A stretch of 64,000 bases of DNA, from the NCBI GenBank assembly GCA_963699175.1, contig OY969418.1:1426001-1490000 (forward strand). The letters are read 5' to 3'. This document shows, in pieces, positions 10,712 to 19,244 of this stretch. The position numbers and the translations under genes are program-made. The stretch's first letter is position 1. Each line of letters opens with the position of its first letter. The stretch is from JACPYM01 sp963699175. GTDB taxonomy: Bacteria; Acidobacteriota; Blastocatellia; RBC074. The notes below the pieces were generated by a model. The model worked only from the letters and a program-made list of their open reading frames with translations. It made no database searches and was not told the origin of the DNA.

Positions 10712-11656
10712 ATGGCTGTTCTGCGTTTCATCTTATGTCTGTGCGTACTGGCAGCGGCGAGTTTTGGCTGCCTAGCACAAGAGAATCCGTACCTGGGCAA
10801 ATGGGACATCAGCGGCGTCGGGCCGCATAGCAACTATGTCTACTGGCTCGAAGTGAAAATGGAAGACGGCAAGCTGGCGGGCTACTTCCTCAATCGGAGC
10901 GGCAGTGTGTTAAAACTCGCCGAGATCAAGATTGAAGACGGCGAATTGGTCTTCACTCCTACGGGCGGCAGCCCGACCGCGCCCAAGCCACCGACACATC
11001 GCGCGCACCTGAGTGATGATAAAGATAGGCTGCTTGGCTCGGTGACAATTCGCGGCGAAGAGGTAGCGTGGCTCGGTGTGCCCTCGCCGAAGTGGGGCAG
11101 CTACGATGCCAACAAGAAGGTCAAGCTCGGCACGCCAGTAGTGCTTTTTGACGGCAAGAGTCTGGAGCATTGGGAAGGGCAACTCAAAGACAAGCCGCTC
11201 GGCTGGAATATCGTTGACGGTGTGATGACCAACGAGCCGCACGCGAACAATCTGGTCTCAAAACATCGCTTCCAGAATTTCAAGATTCACTGCGAATACA
11301 AGGTGGACAAAGGCAGCAACAGCGGCATCTACATGCGCGGACGCTACGAATTGCAGGTGCTCGACGATTTCGGCAAACCTACAGAGAGCCACGGCCACAT
11401 GGCGCTCTACAGCCGCATCGCGCCCAAAGTAAACGCGAGCAAGCCTGTAGGCGAATGGCAAGTAATGGAGGCCACGATCATCGGCAACCGCCTGACGGTC
11501 TTTCTCAACGGTCAGAAGGTGCAAGACAACATCGTGATTGACGGCATCACCGGCGGCGCGCTCGATAGCAACGAAGCCGAACCAGGGCCGATCATGATTC
11601 AGGGCGATCACGAGAAGGTTTACTACCGCAAGGTGGTGGTGACGCCGATTCAGTAA
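10712..11656 (+). CDS. Secreted DUF1080 (3-keto-disaccharide hydrolase family) protein
   Basis: The ATG at 10712 follows GAAGGAGAAATGGCTT and begins a clear signal peptide (MAVLRFILCLCVLAAASFGC), possibly a lipoprotein because of the Cys near the cleavage site. The first third is a beta-rich segment (NPYLGKWDISG). The DUF1080 domain follows: VVLFDGKSLEHWEG, NNLVSKHRFQNFKIHCEYKV, NSGIYMRGRYELQVLDDFG and GEWQVMEATIIGNRLTVFLN. These lectin-like folds act on or bind sugars, and some members hydrolyse 3-keto-glycosides. The protein ends cleanly after YYRKVVVTP. It is probably periplasmic and used in carbohydrate breakdown; the substrate cannot be read from the sequence. Confidence 0.85.
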   Translation: MAVLRFILCLCVLAAASFGCLAQENPYLGKWDISGVGPHSNYVYWLEVKMEDGKLAGYFLNRSGSVLKLAEIKIEDGELVFTPTGGSPTAPKPPTHRAHLSDDKDRLLGSVTIRGEEVAWLGVPSPKWGSYDANKKVKLGTPVVLFDGKSLEHWEGQLKDKPLGWNIVDGVMTNEPHANNLVSKHRFQNFKIHCEYKVDKGSNSGIYMRGRYELQVLDDFGKPTESHGHMALYSRIAPKVNASKPVGEWQVMEATIIGNRLTVFLNGQKVQDNIVIDGITGGALDSNEAEPGPIMIQGDHEKVYYRKVVVTPIQ

Positions 11657-11685
11657 ATCAAGAAAGGCGCTGATTTTTTTAGCTC

Positions 11686-12726
11686 TTGCCCACACGCCGG
11701 AAAATCTATTTCTCCGTTGCTGCGCTTATCGTCTTGTTGGTCGGCGGCACGCTGGGCTATCACCTTATTGAAGGCTGGCCGATGTTTGACGGGCTGTATA
11801 TGACCGTCATCACGCTGGCGACAATCGGGTACGGTGAGGTAAAGGAACTCTCGAAGGCTGGGCGCGGGTTTACGATGCTCCTAATCGTTTTCGGCGTGGC
11901 CTTGTTCGGATTCCTGCTCTCGATCCTGACGCAGGCGTTAATCGAGAGTGAACTGACCAACACCTTTGGGAGGCGCAAAGTGTTTCGCGACATCAGCCAA
12001 CTGAAAGACCACTACATCCTCTGTGGCGCAGGCAAAGTCGGCCTGCGCATCATCGAGGAGATCAAAAAGAAGGGCGAAGACTTCGTCATCATCGAACGTG
12101 ACGGTATGGTCGCCGAACGCCTCTTGACGCGCGGCGATTTGGTGCTAATCGGCGACGCCACCGACGAGGCAGTACTCGAAGGCGCACAGGTGCGCACGGC
12201 GCGCGCCTTGATTACAGCGGCGTCGAGCGACCCCGAAAATGTCTACATCGTGCTGACGGCGCGTGGTCTAAACCCTGATATGTACATTGTCGCGCGCGCT
12301 GAAGATCAAGCGGCGCAGCGACAACTGATCCGCGCGGGCGCGAACAAGGTCGTCACGCCAGTGCTGATGGCCAGCCACCGCATGGCGCAAGCGGCGCTCT
12401 CGCCCGCCGTGGCTGATTTCATCGAGTTGACGACGATGACCGAGACGCTCGATTTGAATTTCGACCAGATTCGCATCGCCGCTGGCTCGCCGCTCGACGG
12501 CAAGAAGCTGCGTGATTCCGGCATTCGCTCCGAACACAGCGCAATGGTTGTCGCCATCACGCCGCAAACGGGCGCGATGATCTTCAACCCCGACGGTGAG
12601 CAGGAATTGCACGCGGGCGATTTGCTGATCGCGATTGGCACGCGCGCGGGACTGGCCAAGCTGGCACAGATTGCCAATGGAGGGCAAAAAGTTTCCGGAA
12701 TCCAGAAAAAGCCTAAAGAACTTTAG
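11686..12726 (+). CDS. Two-helix potassium channel with RCK (TrkA-N/TrkA-C) domain
   Basis: A TTG at 11686 is the most likely start; no ATG lies before the pore. Transmembrane helix 1 is about residues 8-27, the pore carries TLATIGYGE at 43-51 (usual filter TVGYGD), and helix 2 is about 61-82. A Rossmann-type RCK-N domain follows (YILCGAGKVGLRIIEE, glycines at 114-119), then an RCK-C domain ending near residue 335 (GSPLDGKKLRDSGIR, GDLLIAIGTR). This is the layout of MthK-like ligand-gated K+ channels, which form tetramers with a cytoplasmic gating ring. The gene starts 29 bp after the DUF1080 gene, without a good ribosome site, so coupling is possible. Confidence 0.92.
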   Translation: MPTRRKIYFSVAALIVLLVGGTLGYHLIEGWPMFDGLYMTVITLATIGYGEVKELSKAGRGFTMLLIVFGVALFGFLLSILTQALIESELTNTFGRRKVFRDISQLKDHYILCGAGKVGLRIIEEIKKKGEDFVIIERDGMVAERLLTRGDLVLIGDATDEAVLEGAQVRTARALITAASSDPENVYIVLTARGLNPDMYIVARAEDQAAQRQLIRAGANKVVTPVLMASHRMAQAALSPAVADFIELTTMTETLDLNFDQIRIAAGSPLDGKKLRDSGIRSEHSAMVVAITPQTGAMIFNPDGEQELHAGDLLIAIGTRAGLAKLAQIANGGQKVSGIQKKPKEL

Positions 12727-12987
12727 TGGAATCGCTAGCCAGCCATACTAGGTTCACCTGCTTATTGAGCATTGTCTGCTCAAATGATTGAAGTTCCTTG
12801 AGCTTAATACGCGCACTTCGAATTATTTTGCTTGATTTCTCACAGCCGACTATGGTTTATTCCGCAGTGTTAATTATCTTTGTGTTAATGGTGCACTTGC
12901 CCGATTAGTTCATCCCCGTTGAGTCGAAACGTTTGTTACATCCCCATGAGTGAGCGCCTTTGAGCGCACAAGACGCAAGTCAACGAG

Positions 12988-14232
12988 ATGAATTTTCTAC
13001 CTTTTGCCCTGCCGGAAATCGGCGAGGAAGAAATTGCTGAAGTAGTTGACGCGCTGCGTTCCGGCTGGTTGACAACCGGCCCGAAAGCAGCACGCTTCGA
13101 AGCCGACTTCGCCGAATTCATTGGCGATGGGGTGCAGGCGTTGGCCGTCAACTCAGCAACCGCCGGTCTACATTTGGCATTGGAAGCCAGCGGCGTCGGC
13201 GATGGCGACGAAGTCATCACAACGGCCTACACCTTCACGGCCACCGCAGAAGTCATTCGATATTTGGGCGCGCATCCTGTGCTGGTGGATATTGATCCCC
13301 AGACTTTCAACCTCGACCCCGCGCAAATCGAACGTGCCATCACCCCGCGCACGAAAGCGATCATCCCAGTGCATTTTGCCGGACTCAGTTGCGCGATGGA
13401 TGAGATTCTAACCATTGCGCGCAAACACCATCTGCGCGTGATCGAAGACGCCGCGCACGCCTTACCGACGACTTATTGTGGCAAGCTGATCGGCGCGCTC
13501 GACAGTGATGCGACGGTCTACAGTTTCTACGCGACCAAGACGATCACGACGGGCGAGGGCGGAATGATTGTGACGCGCGATGCGGAACTGGCGCGCCGTT
13601 GCCGCGTGATGCGTTTGCACGGCATCAGCCGCGACGTTTTCGACCGCTACACTTCGACCACACCGGCCTGGCATTACGAAGTCGTCGCGCCCGGTTTCAA
13701 ATACAATATGCCCGATCTGGCCGCCGCCATCGGGATACACCAGTTGAAGAAGGCTGGGCAATTCCAGGCGCGGCGGCAGGAGTTGGCCGAGCAATATCAC
13801 GCGGCCTTTGCCGATCTGCCGGTGATCTTGCCGCCCACTGCGCCGGGCGATGGGGTGCACGCCTGGCATCTTTACGTGATCCGTCTGACTGAAGACGCGC
13901 CGATCAGCCGCGATGAATTCATTCGGCGAATGGCTGAGCGCGGCATCGGATGCAGCGTCCATTTCATCCCACTGCACTTGCATCCGTACTGGCGCGACAC
14001 ATATCAACTCACGCCTGCCGCGTTCCCCTGCGCACAGGCAACTTATGAACGCGCAGTCAGTCTGCCGCTCTACACGCGGATGACGGCGGACGATCAGCAA
14101 CGCGTGATCAAGGCAGTCAAGGAATTGTTGACAGCGCGGGAAACGCGCGCAGCCAGCATGCCGGTTTTAGCGCGCTGGCCTGAACATTTACAGCAATGGA
14201 CAAACCCACAAGTTGGGCTTGCGGGCGATTAA
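12988..14232 (+). CDS. DegT/DnrJ/EryC1-family sugar aminotransferase
   Basis: The 414-residue protein is a full-length PLP-dependent aminotransferase: VNSATAGLHLAL binds the cofactor phosphate, IEDAAHALPTTY supplies the ring-contacting Asp154, and YSFYATKTITTGEGGM places the Schiff-base Lys184. DegT enzymes transfer an amino group from glutamate to a keto-sugar nucleotide. The 4,6-dehydratase made by the gene at 15317 would supply such a 4-keto-6-deoxy sugar, so a PglE-like role is likely. About 30 residues after the core end (SMPVLARWPEHLQQWTNPQV) are not typical. The ribosome site before the ATG is weak. The 294 bp after it show no gene. Confidence 0.92.
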   Translation: MNFLPFALPEIGEEEIAEVVDALRSGWLTTGPKAARFEADFAEFIGDGVQALAVNSATAGLHLALEASGVGDGDEVITTAYTFTATAEVIRYLGAHPVLVDIDPQTFNLDPAQIERAITPRTKAIIPVHFAGLSCAMDEILTIARKHHLRVIEDAAHALPTTYCGKLIGALDSDATVYSFYATKTITTGEGGMIVTRDAELARRCRVMRLHGISRDVFDRYTSTTPAWHYEVVAPGFKYNMPDLAAAIGIHQLKKAGQFQARRQELAEQYHAAFADLPVILPPTAPGDGVHAWHLYVIRLTEDAPISRDEFIRRMAERGIGCSVHFIPLHLHPYWRDTYQLTPAAFPCAQATYERAVSLPLYTRMTADDQQRVIKAVKELLTARETRAASMPVLARWPEHLQQWTNPQVGLAGD

Positions 14233-14526
14233 ACAACTAACTTTAAGGTGGTGCATTCACGATTTTGACAACGCATTTGTTCCTTCGGGTGGTGCCCCCG
14301 TTGTGAGCGGATCGTTGAAGCAGGCCGTCCAGTTCGGTCCTGATTCACCCCCTTCACTACCGTCCACCAGATGATCAGGCAGAAACCCGCCATCTTGCCT
14401 GATGCTTCAATTAAGTAACGCGGGCGCATAAGGCAAGTAAAGGCCCGAACCAATCCCCGATTTTCACGGCGCGAGCGCCTCCCCACTCGGCAGCCAAGTA
14501 TTCAACCAGCTTCGGCACATCAGGTC

Positions 14527-15204
14527 ATGACCACACTAAGCACTGGTGCACAAATTGAACTCGACCTGTTGGAGCGTCCAACGTTTCCACAACTCAGGTC
14601 TGGGCCGCGACTGGCGAAACGGTTGCTGGACTTGATCGTGGCGCTGCCCGCCATCGCGCTGTTACTACCTCTTTGGTTGTTGTTGATGGCTTGGATCAAG
14701 CTTGATTCGCGCGGCCCGGTCTTCTTTCGACAGCAGCGCGTGGGGCGTGGCAGACGGCTCTTTCGCATCTTCAAGTTCCGCACGATGATTGTTGGAGCCG
14801 AACAGCAAGGCGCGCAGCTCACCGTGGGCGCGGACGAGCGCATCACGCGCTGTGGCTATTGGCTCCGTCGTTACAAGCTCGATGAATTGCCGCAATTGCT
14901 CAACGTCGTCAAGGGCGAGATGAGCTTGGTAGGACCGCGCCCGGAAGTGCCGCGCTACGTGGATGGCTACAGCGTAGCGGAGCGCGCAATTCTGGAATTA
15001 ACCCCTGGCCTCACTGGCACAGCTTCACTGTGCTTTCGCAACGAAAGCGGAATGCTCGCGCAACAGAGCGAACCGGAACAGTTTTATCTCCTCGAAGTGT
15101 TGCCAGCCAAGATCCGTGCGGATTTGGCTTACGCGCAGCGTGCAACCTGGCTGAGTGATCTCGGCCTGATTGCGCAAACATTGTTTCAGGTAATCAAGTC
15201 TTGA
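14527..15204 (+). CDS. Initiating phosphoglycosyltransferase (bacterial sugar transferase, PglC/WcaJ family)
   Basis: The 225-residue protein has one hydrophobic segment (about 40-60, LLDLIVALPAIALLLPLWLL) and the catalytic module: IKLDSRGPVFFRQQRVG, FRIFKFRTM, YKLDELPQLLNVVKGEMSLVGPRPE and LTPGLTGTASL. It is the short, monotopic type, like PglC, without the multi-helix N-terminal half of WcaJ. These enzymes move a phospho-sugar from a UDP-sugar to undecaprenyl phosphate in the inner membrane, the first step of glycan assembly. It sits between the DegT and dehydratase genes that could make its donor sugar. The start at 14527 is the first ATG. Confidence 0.92.
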   Translation: MTTLSTGAQIELDLLERPTFPQLRSGPRLAKRLLDLIVALPAIALLLPLWLLLMAWIKLDSRGPVFFRQQRVGRGRRLFRIFKFRTMIVGAEQQGAQLTVGADERITRCGYWLRRYKLDELPQLLNVVKGEMSLVGPRPEVPRYVDGYSVAERAILELTPGLTGTASLCFRNESGMLAQQSEPEQFYLLEVLPAKIRADLAYAQRATWLSDLGLIAQTLFQVIKS

Positions 15205-15316
15205 AAACCCCCGCTCGTCTCGAGACTTGGCAAAATTAACGACTGGGCTACGCGCTTTCGCACCTCACCTGCCGATAGCGGAGCGGCTGAAGAGCTACTG
15301 AAGCTTAGGAATTGAA

Positions 15317-17401
15317 ATGACTCCTAGCAAACAAATTCTTCAATCTCGAACGCATTCGCTGAAAAAGAGATCGGCTGGCATAACTTCTAGCCGGCGTACC
15401 GAATTCCGGCAACGGCTGGTGAGAGCGATCCTGGCGCGGATTCCGCAACGCTGGGTCTCGAACTATATCTTGAGCCGACGCGTGCAGATGGTTATTGACG
15501 GGGCGCTTATCGCTTGCTCGTTTTTCTTGGCGCACGTGCTGCGTTTCGACGGTATGCCGCCGAGCGAGGATAGCCACCGGATGTTCTTCCTGTTGCCCTA
15601 TCTGGTTGCCGTGCGCTTGTTCATCAACCACCACACCGGGCTATACAAACGCATCTGGCGCTACGTCAGCATCAATGACGCCACACAATTAGCGCAGACA
15701 GTCGGCGTAGTCTCGGCCATGCTCTTGTCGCTGCGCCTGCTGTACGAAGAGGTCAATACGCTGCTGACCGTGCCCATCGGCACCATCGTGATTGATTTCG
15801 TGCTGACGACTTGCGGCATGCTGAGCGTGCGCCTGCTTTGGCGTGTGCTGTGCGAAAACGCTTCGCAGGCTACGGCGCGGCGCGCCACCTTGCATCAACG
15901 TGCCTTGCTGGTGGGCGCGGGCGATGCCGGAGTAATGGCCTCGCGCGAGATTGCGCGCCGCCCCGATCTGGGTCTGCGCGTTTACGGCTTCGTGGATGAC
16001 GATCCCGCCAAGCGCAACGGCATCATTCAAGGTGTGCGCGTGCTCGGTGGCACTGAAGATTTGCCGCGCCTGGCCGATATGTTGCAGATAGACCAAATCA
16101 TCATCACCATCGCCAACGCCAAGCGCAAAACTTTGCAACGCGTGCTCGAATTGGGCGAGGCAGCGGGCGTGCCGGTGCGCATCATACCTGGCCTCTACGA
16201 AATCATCGGTAATCACGTCACCATCAGCAACGTGCGCCCAGTCGAGATCGAAGACCTGCTCGGACGCGACACGATTGATGTCGAAGCCTGGCTCAATGCC
16301 AGCCAGCGCAGCTACGTGGGTCGCCGCGTGTTGGTCACGGGCGCAGGCGGTTCGATAGGCCGCGAGTTGTGCCGCCAGTTGAGCATTTTGAAACCGGCTT
16401 CGATCATCCTGTTGGACAAGGATGAAAATTCCGTCTTCGAGGCAGAACGCGAGTTGCGTGCGACGCTGCACAACAACGCCGATCACAGCACCAAAGTCGT
16501 CCCCATCATCTGCGACCTGCGCATGATGCACCGCCTGCGTGATGTCTTCGCGCGCCATCTGCCACAGGTCGTCTTTCACGCCGCTGCGCACAAACACGTG
16601 CCGTTGATGGAGCACAACGCCGCCGAGGCCGTACTCAACAACATCGTCGGCTCGCAACGCCTGCTGGATGTCTGCGCCGAATTCAACGTGCAACGCTGCG
16701 TGCTCGTTTCAACCGACAAAGCGGTGAACCCAACCAACATTATGGGCGCGACCAAGCGTGTCGCCGAGTTGCTCTTCCAAAAGCAGGCCTTGTTGCTCAA
16801 CGGCGGGCGCTCTTATTCTTGCGTGCGTTTTGGCAACGTGCTCGGCTCGCGCGGCAGCGTCGTGCCGATTTTCCGCGAGCAGATCAAGAATGGCGGCCCG
16901 ATCACGGTCACGCATCCGGAAGTCGAACGCTATTTCATGACCATTCCCGAAGCCGCACAGCTTATCATTCAGGCCGGCACGCTGGGGCGGCAAGGCGAAA
17001 TCTTCGTGCTCGACATGGGCGAACCGGTCAAGATGCTTGACTTGGCCAAAGATATGATCCGCCTTTCCGGCCTGACGCTCGGCGAAGACATTGACCTGGA
17101 GTTCACGGGCTTGCGTCCAGGCGAGAAGCTGAAAGAAGAGTTGTTGATTGCCGAGGAAGGCACGCAGACAACTATGCACGAAAAGATTTTCGTGGCACCG
17201 CCTTTGCAGTATGATTTTCACCGGCTCGATAATTGGGTCAGACAATTGGTGCTGGCCGCTGAATCGGGCGATGATGAAGAACTTTACCGCCTCTTTTCCG
17301 CGATGGGCATCGGTTTCCGTTCCCAGCATTGGAAACCGGCTTCCGTCAAGGGGGCGGTTTTGGAAAAAGACTTGGCGCTGGCTACGCCGTACATACACTG
17401 A
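15317..17401 (+). CDS. Membrane nucleoside-diphosphate-sugar 4,6-dehydratase (PglF/WbpM/CapD family)
   Basis: The 694-residue protein has the family layout: about four membrane helices in the first 190 residues, a first Rossmann-like module (LLVGAGDAGVMASREIAR) and, from about residue 338, the catalytic SDR domain starting VLVTGAGGSIGREL. STDKAVNPTNIMGATKR at about 466 carries the active-site region; the family uses Met and Lys around the modified triad. Members convert UDP-GlcNAc to a 4-keto-6-deoxy sugar. With the DegT enzyme this gives a 4-amino-4,6-dideoxy sugar. The start is 112 bp after the phosphoglycosyltransferase stop. Chain ends soon after WKPASVKGAVLEKD. Confidence 0.93.
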   Translation: MTPSKQILQSRTHSLKKRSAGITSSRRTEFRQRLVRAILARIPQRWVSNYILSRRVQMVIDGALIACSFFLAHVLRFDGMPPSEDSHRMFFLLPYLVAVRLFINHHTGLYKRIWRYVSINDATQLAQTVGVVSAMLLSLRLLYEEVNTLLTVPIGTIVIDFVLTTCGMLSVRLLWRVLCENASQATARRATLHQRALLVGAGDAGVMASREIARRPDLGLRVYGFVDDDPAKRNGIIQGVRVLGGTEDLPRLADMLQIDQIIITIANAKRKTLQRVLELGEAAGVPVRIIPGLYEIIGNHVTISNVRPVEIEDLLGRDTIDVEAWLNASQRSYVGRRVLVTGAGGSIGRELCRQLSILKPASIILLDKDENSVFEAERELRATLHNNADHSTKVVPIICDLRMMHRLRDVFARHLPQVVFHAAAHKHVPLMEHNAAEAVLNNIVGSQRLLDVCAEFNVQRCVLVSTDKAVNPTNIMGATKRVAELLFQKQALLLNGGRSYSCVRFGNVLGSRGSVVPIFREQIKNGGPITVTHPEVERYFMTIPEAAQLIIQAGTLGRQGEIFVLDMGEPVKMLDLAKDMIRLSGLTLGEDIDLEFTGLRPGEKLKEELLIAEEGTQTTMHEKIFVAPPLQYDFHRLDNWVRQLVLAAESGDDEELYRLFSAMGIGFRSQHWKPASVKGAVLEKDLALATPYIH

Positions 17402-17466
17402 ACTGTCAGTTGTCAGTTGTCAGTGGCGCTTGTGCCAGCGAACGACAGACAACGGACGACGGACAA
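17402..17466. repeat. Short dispersed repeat (TTGTCAG/GACGGAC type) before the SGNH gene
   Basis: Three GTCAGTTGTCAG-type units are followed by GACAGACAACGGACGACGG. The end of this stretch nearly equals that of 3063-3144. Complementary GTTGTC and GACAAC blocks allow a hairpin. It fills the space from the dehydratase stop to the ATG of the next gene, leaving no conventional ribosome site there. Confidence 0.55.
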
Positions 17467-18705
17467 ATGAGCAAGATTATCAATTTACATTACGCGTCGC
17501 GCGCAACAGTTTGCGTGTCGGCTTTTCTTCTTCTCACTATTTTCTTCTGCCAGCCGCCTGCCTGGAGGCTGGCCTTTCTTTTTGCGCCGACCGGTCAAGC
17601 ACAAACGAACACGACGACCGCAACGCAAAATTCCGCGCGCAACATCGGTCTCTTCTTCGACAAGCTGCGCGCAGGCAAAGCCGTGACCGTTGCCTATTTC
17701 GGCGGCTCGATCACGGCGGGCGCCAGCGATGTTCGTTCGTCTTATCCCGCACTCGTTACCAACTGGCTGCGGCGACAATTCAAAGAGGCGCAGATCAATG
17801 AGTTGAACGCGGGCGTCGCCGGAACCGGCATGCTTTATGGCGCGATGCGTGTGCGGCGTGATGTGATCGCCTACAAGCCCGACTTGGTCTTCCTCGATTT
17901 CTCGCTGCAAGAAGCCAACGACGCGCCCGACACCGAAGAGGGCGTCAAGAAAGCGTGTGAAGGCTTGCTGCGCCAAATGCTGCTCGTGCCGCAACCGCCG
18001 CAGATCGTGTTGGTACACGCCACCAACGCCAAACGTGCCGCGCGTGTGCAATGGCTGGACGCGCTGGCTGCGCACTACCAACTTCCTTCAGTGAACTTGC
18101 AAGACGAGGTCTGGAAGTTGATTGACGCAGGCCAACTCAAAACGACCATTTTCAGCCGAGACGGCGCTTGGCCGACCGACGAGGGACATAAGACCTTCGC
18201 CAACTTCATCACCGCGTTTCTTGATGGACAATCGAAGCTCGCACCCGCGCCCTTGCTCAGAGTCCTGCCCACGCCGCTCCTGAGCGACGAGATGAATTAT
18301 GGCGAACTCAGAGCCTTGGCCGAATTCAAACACGACGCCGCCTGGCGCAAGGAAACTAACAACGACCGCACCTTGCCCTCCCTGCTACTCAGCAGCGATA
18401 AAGCGAACGCGCAACTGGAACTCTATTTCGAAGGCTCGGTCCTGGGGCTGAGCTACCGCGTGGGGCCGGACGGCGGGACGTTTGAATGTCTGATTGACGG
18501 CAAGCCTGCGCCTGCGCCACTCAACAAGATTGATGGTTACGACACGACCGCGCACATACAGACCCGCCTCATCCCAGGCGGGTTGCTGCCCGGCGAGCAC
18601 AAACTGACGATTCGTGTGATCGGCGAAAAGCACGCGAAAAGCAGTGGTAATGTGGTGCGGCTTGGCTCGCTGTTGGTGGGCGGACAACGACCAGAACGGC
18701 TCTAG
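17467..18705 (+). CDS. Secreted SGNH/GDSL-family hydrolase
   Basis: I start at ATG 17467 (MSKIINLHY), because the longer frame from 17329 lies inside the dehydratase gene. A signal segment (VSAFLLLTIFFCQPPAW) precedes the catalytic part: YFGGSITAGASD holds nucleophile Ser81, NAGVAGTGM the oxyanion Gly block, DLVFLDFSLQEAND block III and TDEGHKTFANF the catalytic Asp/His block. The C-terminal 180 residues form a beta-rich region (ELYFEGSVLGLSYRVGPDGG) resembling the accessory domain of carbohydrate-esterase-type SGNH proteins. Such enzymes remove acyl groups from sugars or lipids. Placement after glycan genes suggests a glycan O-deacetylase, which remains inference. Confidence 0.85.
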   Translation: MSKIINLHYASRATVCVSAFLLLTIFFCQPPAWRLAFLFAPTGQAQTNTTTATQNSARNIGLFFDKLRAGKAVTVAYFGGSITAGASDVRSSYPALVTNWLRRQFKEAQINELNAGVAGTGMLYGAMRVRRDVIAYKPDLVFLDFSLQEANDAPDTEEGVKKACEGLLRQMLLVPQPPQIVLVHATNAKRAARVQWLDALAAHYQLPSVNLQDEVWKLIDAGQLKTTIFSRDGAWPTDEGHKTFANFITAFLDGQSKLAPAPLLRVLPTPLLSDEMNYGELRALAEFKHDAAWRKETNNDRTLPSLLLSSDKANAQLELYFEGSVLGLSYRVGPDGGTFECLIDGKPAPAPLNKIDGYDTTAHIQTRLIPGGLLPGEHKLTIRVIGEKHAKSSGNVVRLGSLLVGGQRPERL

Positions 18706-18865
18706 CTCAACTACCAACGGGATCTGCACTTTCACCACGACGCGATTCCGGTGTGGCGGACACGGGGTGGCAGATGAAATGACCCGCACAACGCTGGCAG
18801 ACAAGCCGCGCAAGATTTTCAAGGCATAAGACACTGATTGAGGTAATCAGGAGTGGAAGACCGCG

Positions 18866-19240
18866 ATGTCACAAACAACTGTAGTAGATAATTCGCCGCG
18901 TTACGATGAACGCCCGTGGGGCAATTTCACTGTGCTGGATGAGGGTGCGGGCTACAAGGTCAAGCGCATCGTCGTGTTGCCGGGCAAGCGACTAAGCTAT
19001 CAGAAACACGCGCAACGCGCGGAACATTGGATGGTCGTCGGCGGACAGGCGAAGGTGACGCTGGATGGCAACGACATCAGCTTGAAGCTTGGCGAATATG
19101 TTGACATCCCTGTCGGCGCGGCGCATCGCATCGAAAACCCTGGCAGCGAGGATTTGATCTTTATCGAAGTGCAGCGCGGCAACTATCTAGGCGAAGATGA
19201 CATCGTGCGGTTGCAAGACGATTTCGGGCGCGTACAGTAA
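18866..19240 (+). CDS. Stand-alone cupin of the mannose-6-phosphate isomerase type II family
   Basis: The 124-residue protein is a single cupin barrel: DERPWGNFTVLDEG, VLPGKRLSYQKHAQRAEHW (metal-binding His and Glu), VDIPVGAAHRIENPG and a C-terminal RGNYLGEDDIVRLQDDFGR. This is the isomerase half that is fused to GDP-mannose pyrophosphorylase in ManC. Here it is alone, with no pyrophosphorylase in the window. It would interconvert mannose-6-P and fructose-6-P, feeding GDP-sugars for glycans. GGAAGACCGCG precedes the ATG. The 160 bp before it hold no supported gene. Confidence 0.85.
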   Translation: MSQTTVVDNSPRYDERPWGNFTVLDEGAGYKVKRIVVLPGKRLSYQKHAQRAEHWMVVGGQAKVTLDGNDISLKLGEYVDIPVGAAHRIENPGSEDLIFIEVQRGNYLGEDDIVRLQDDFGRVQ

Positions 19241-19244
19241 TCTG

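Noticed and set aside
14229..14486. 85-codon minus-strand frame between DegT and the sugar transferase
   Set aside because: No ribosome site, no family pattern, Arg-rich composition typical of chance frames in this DNA.
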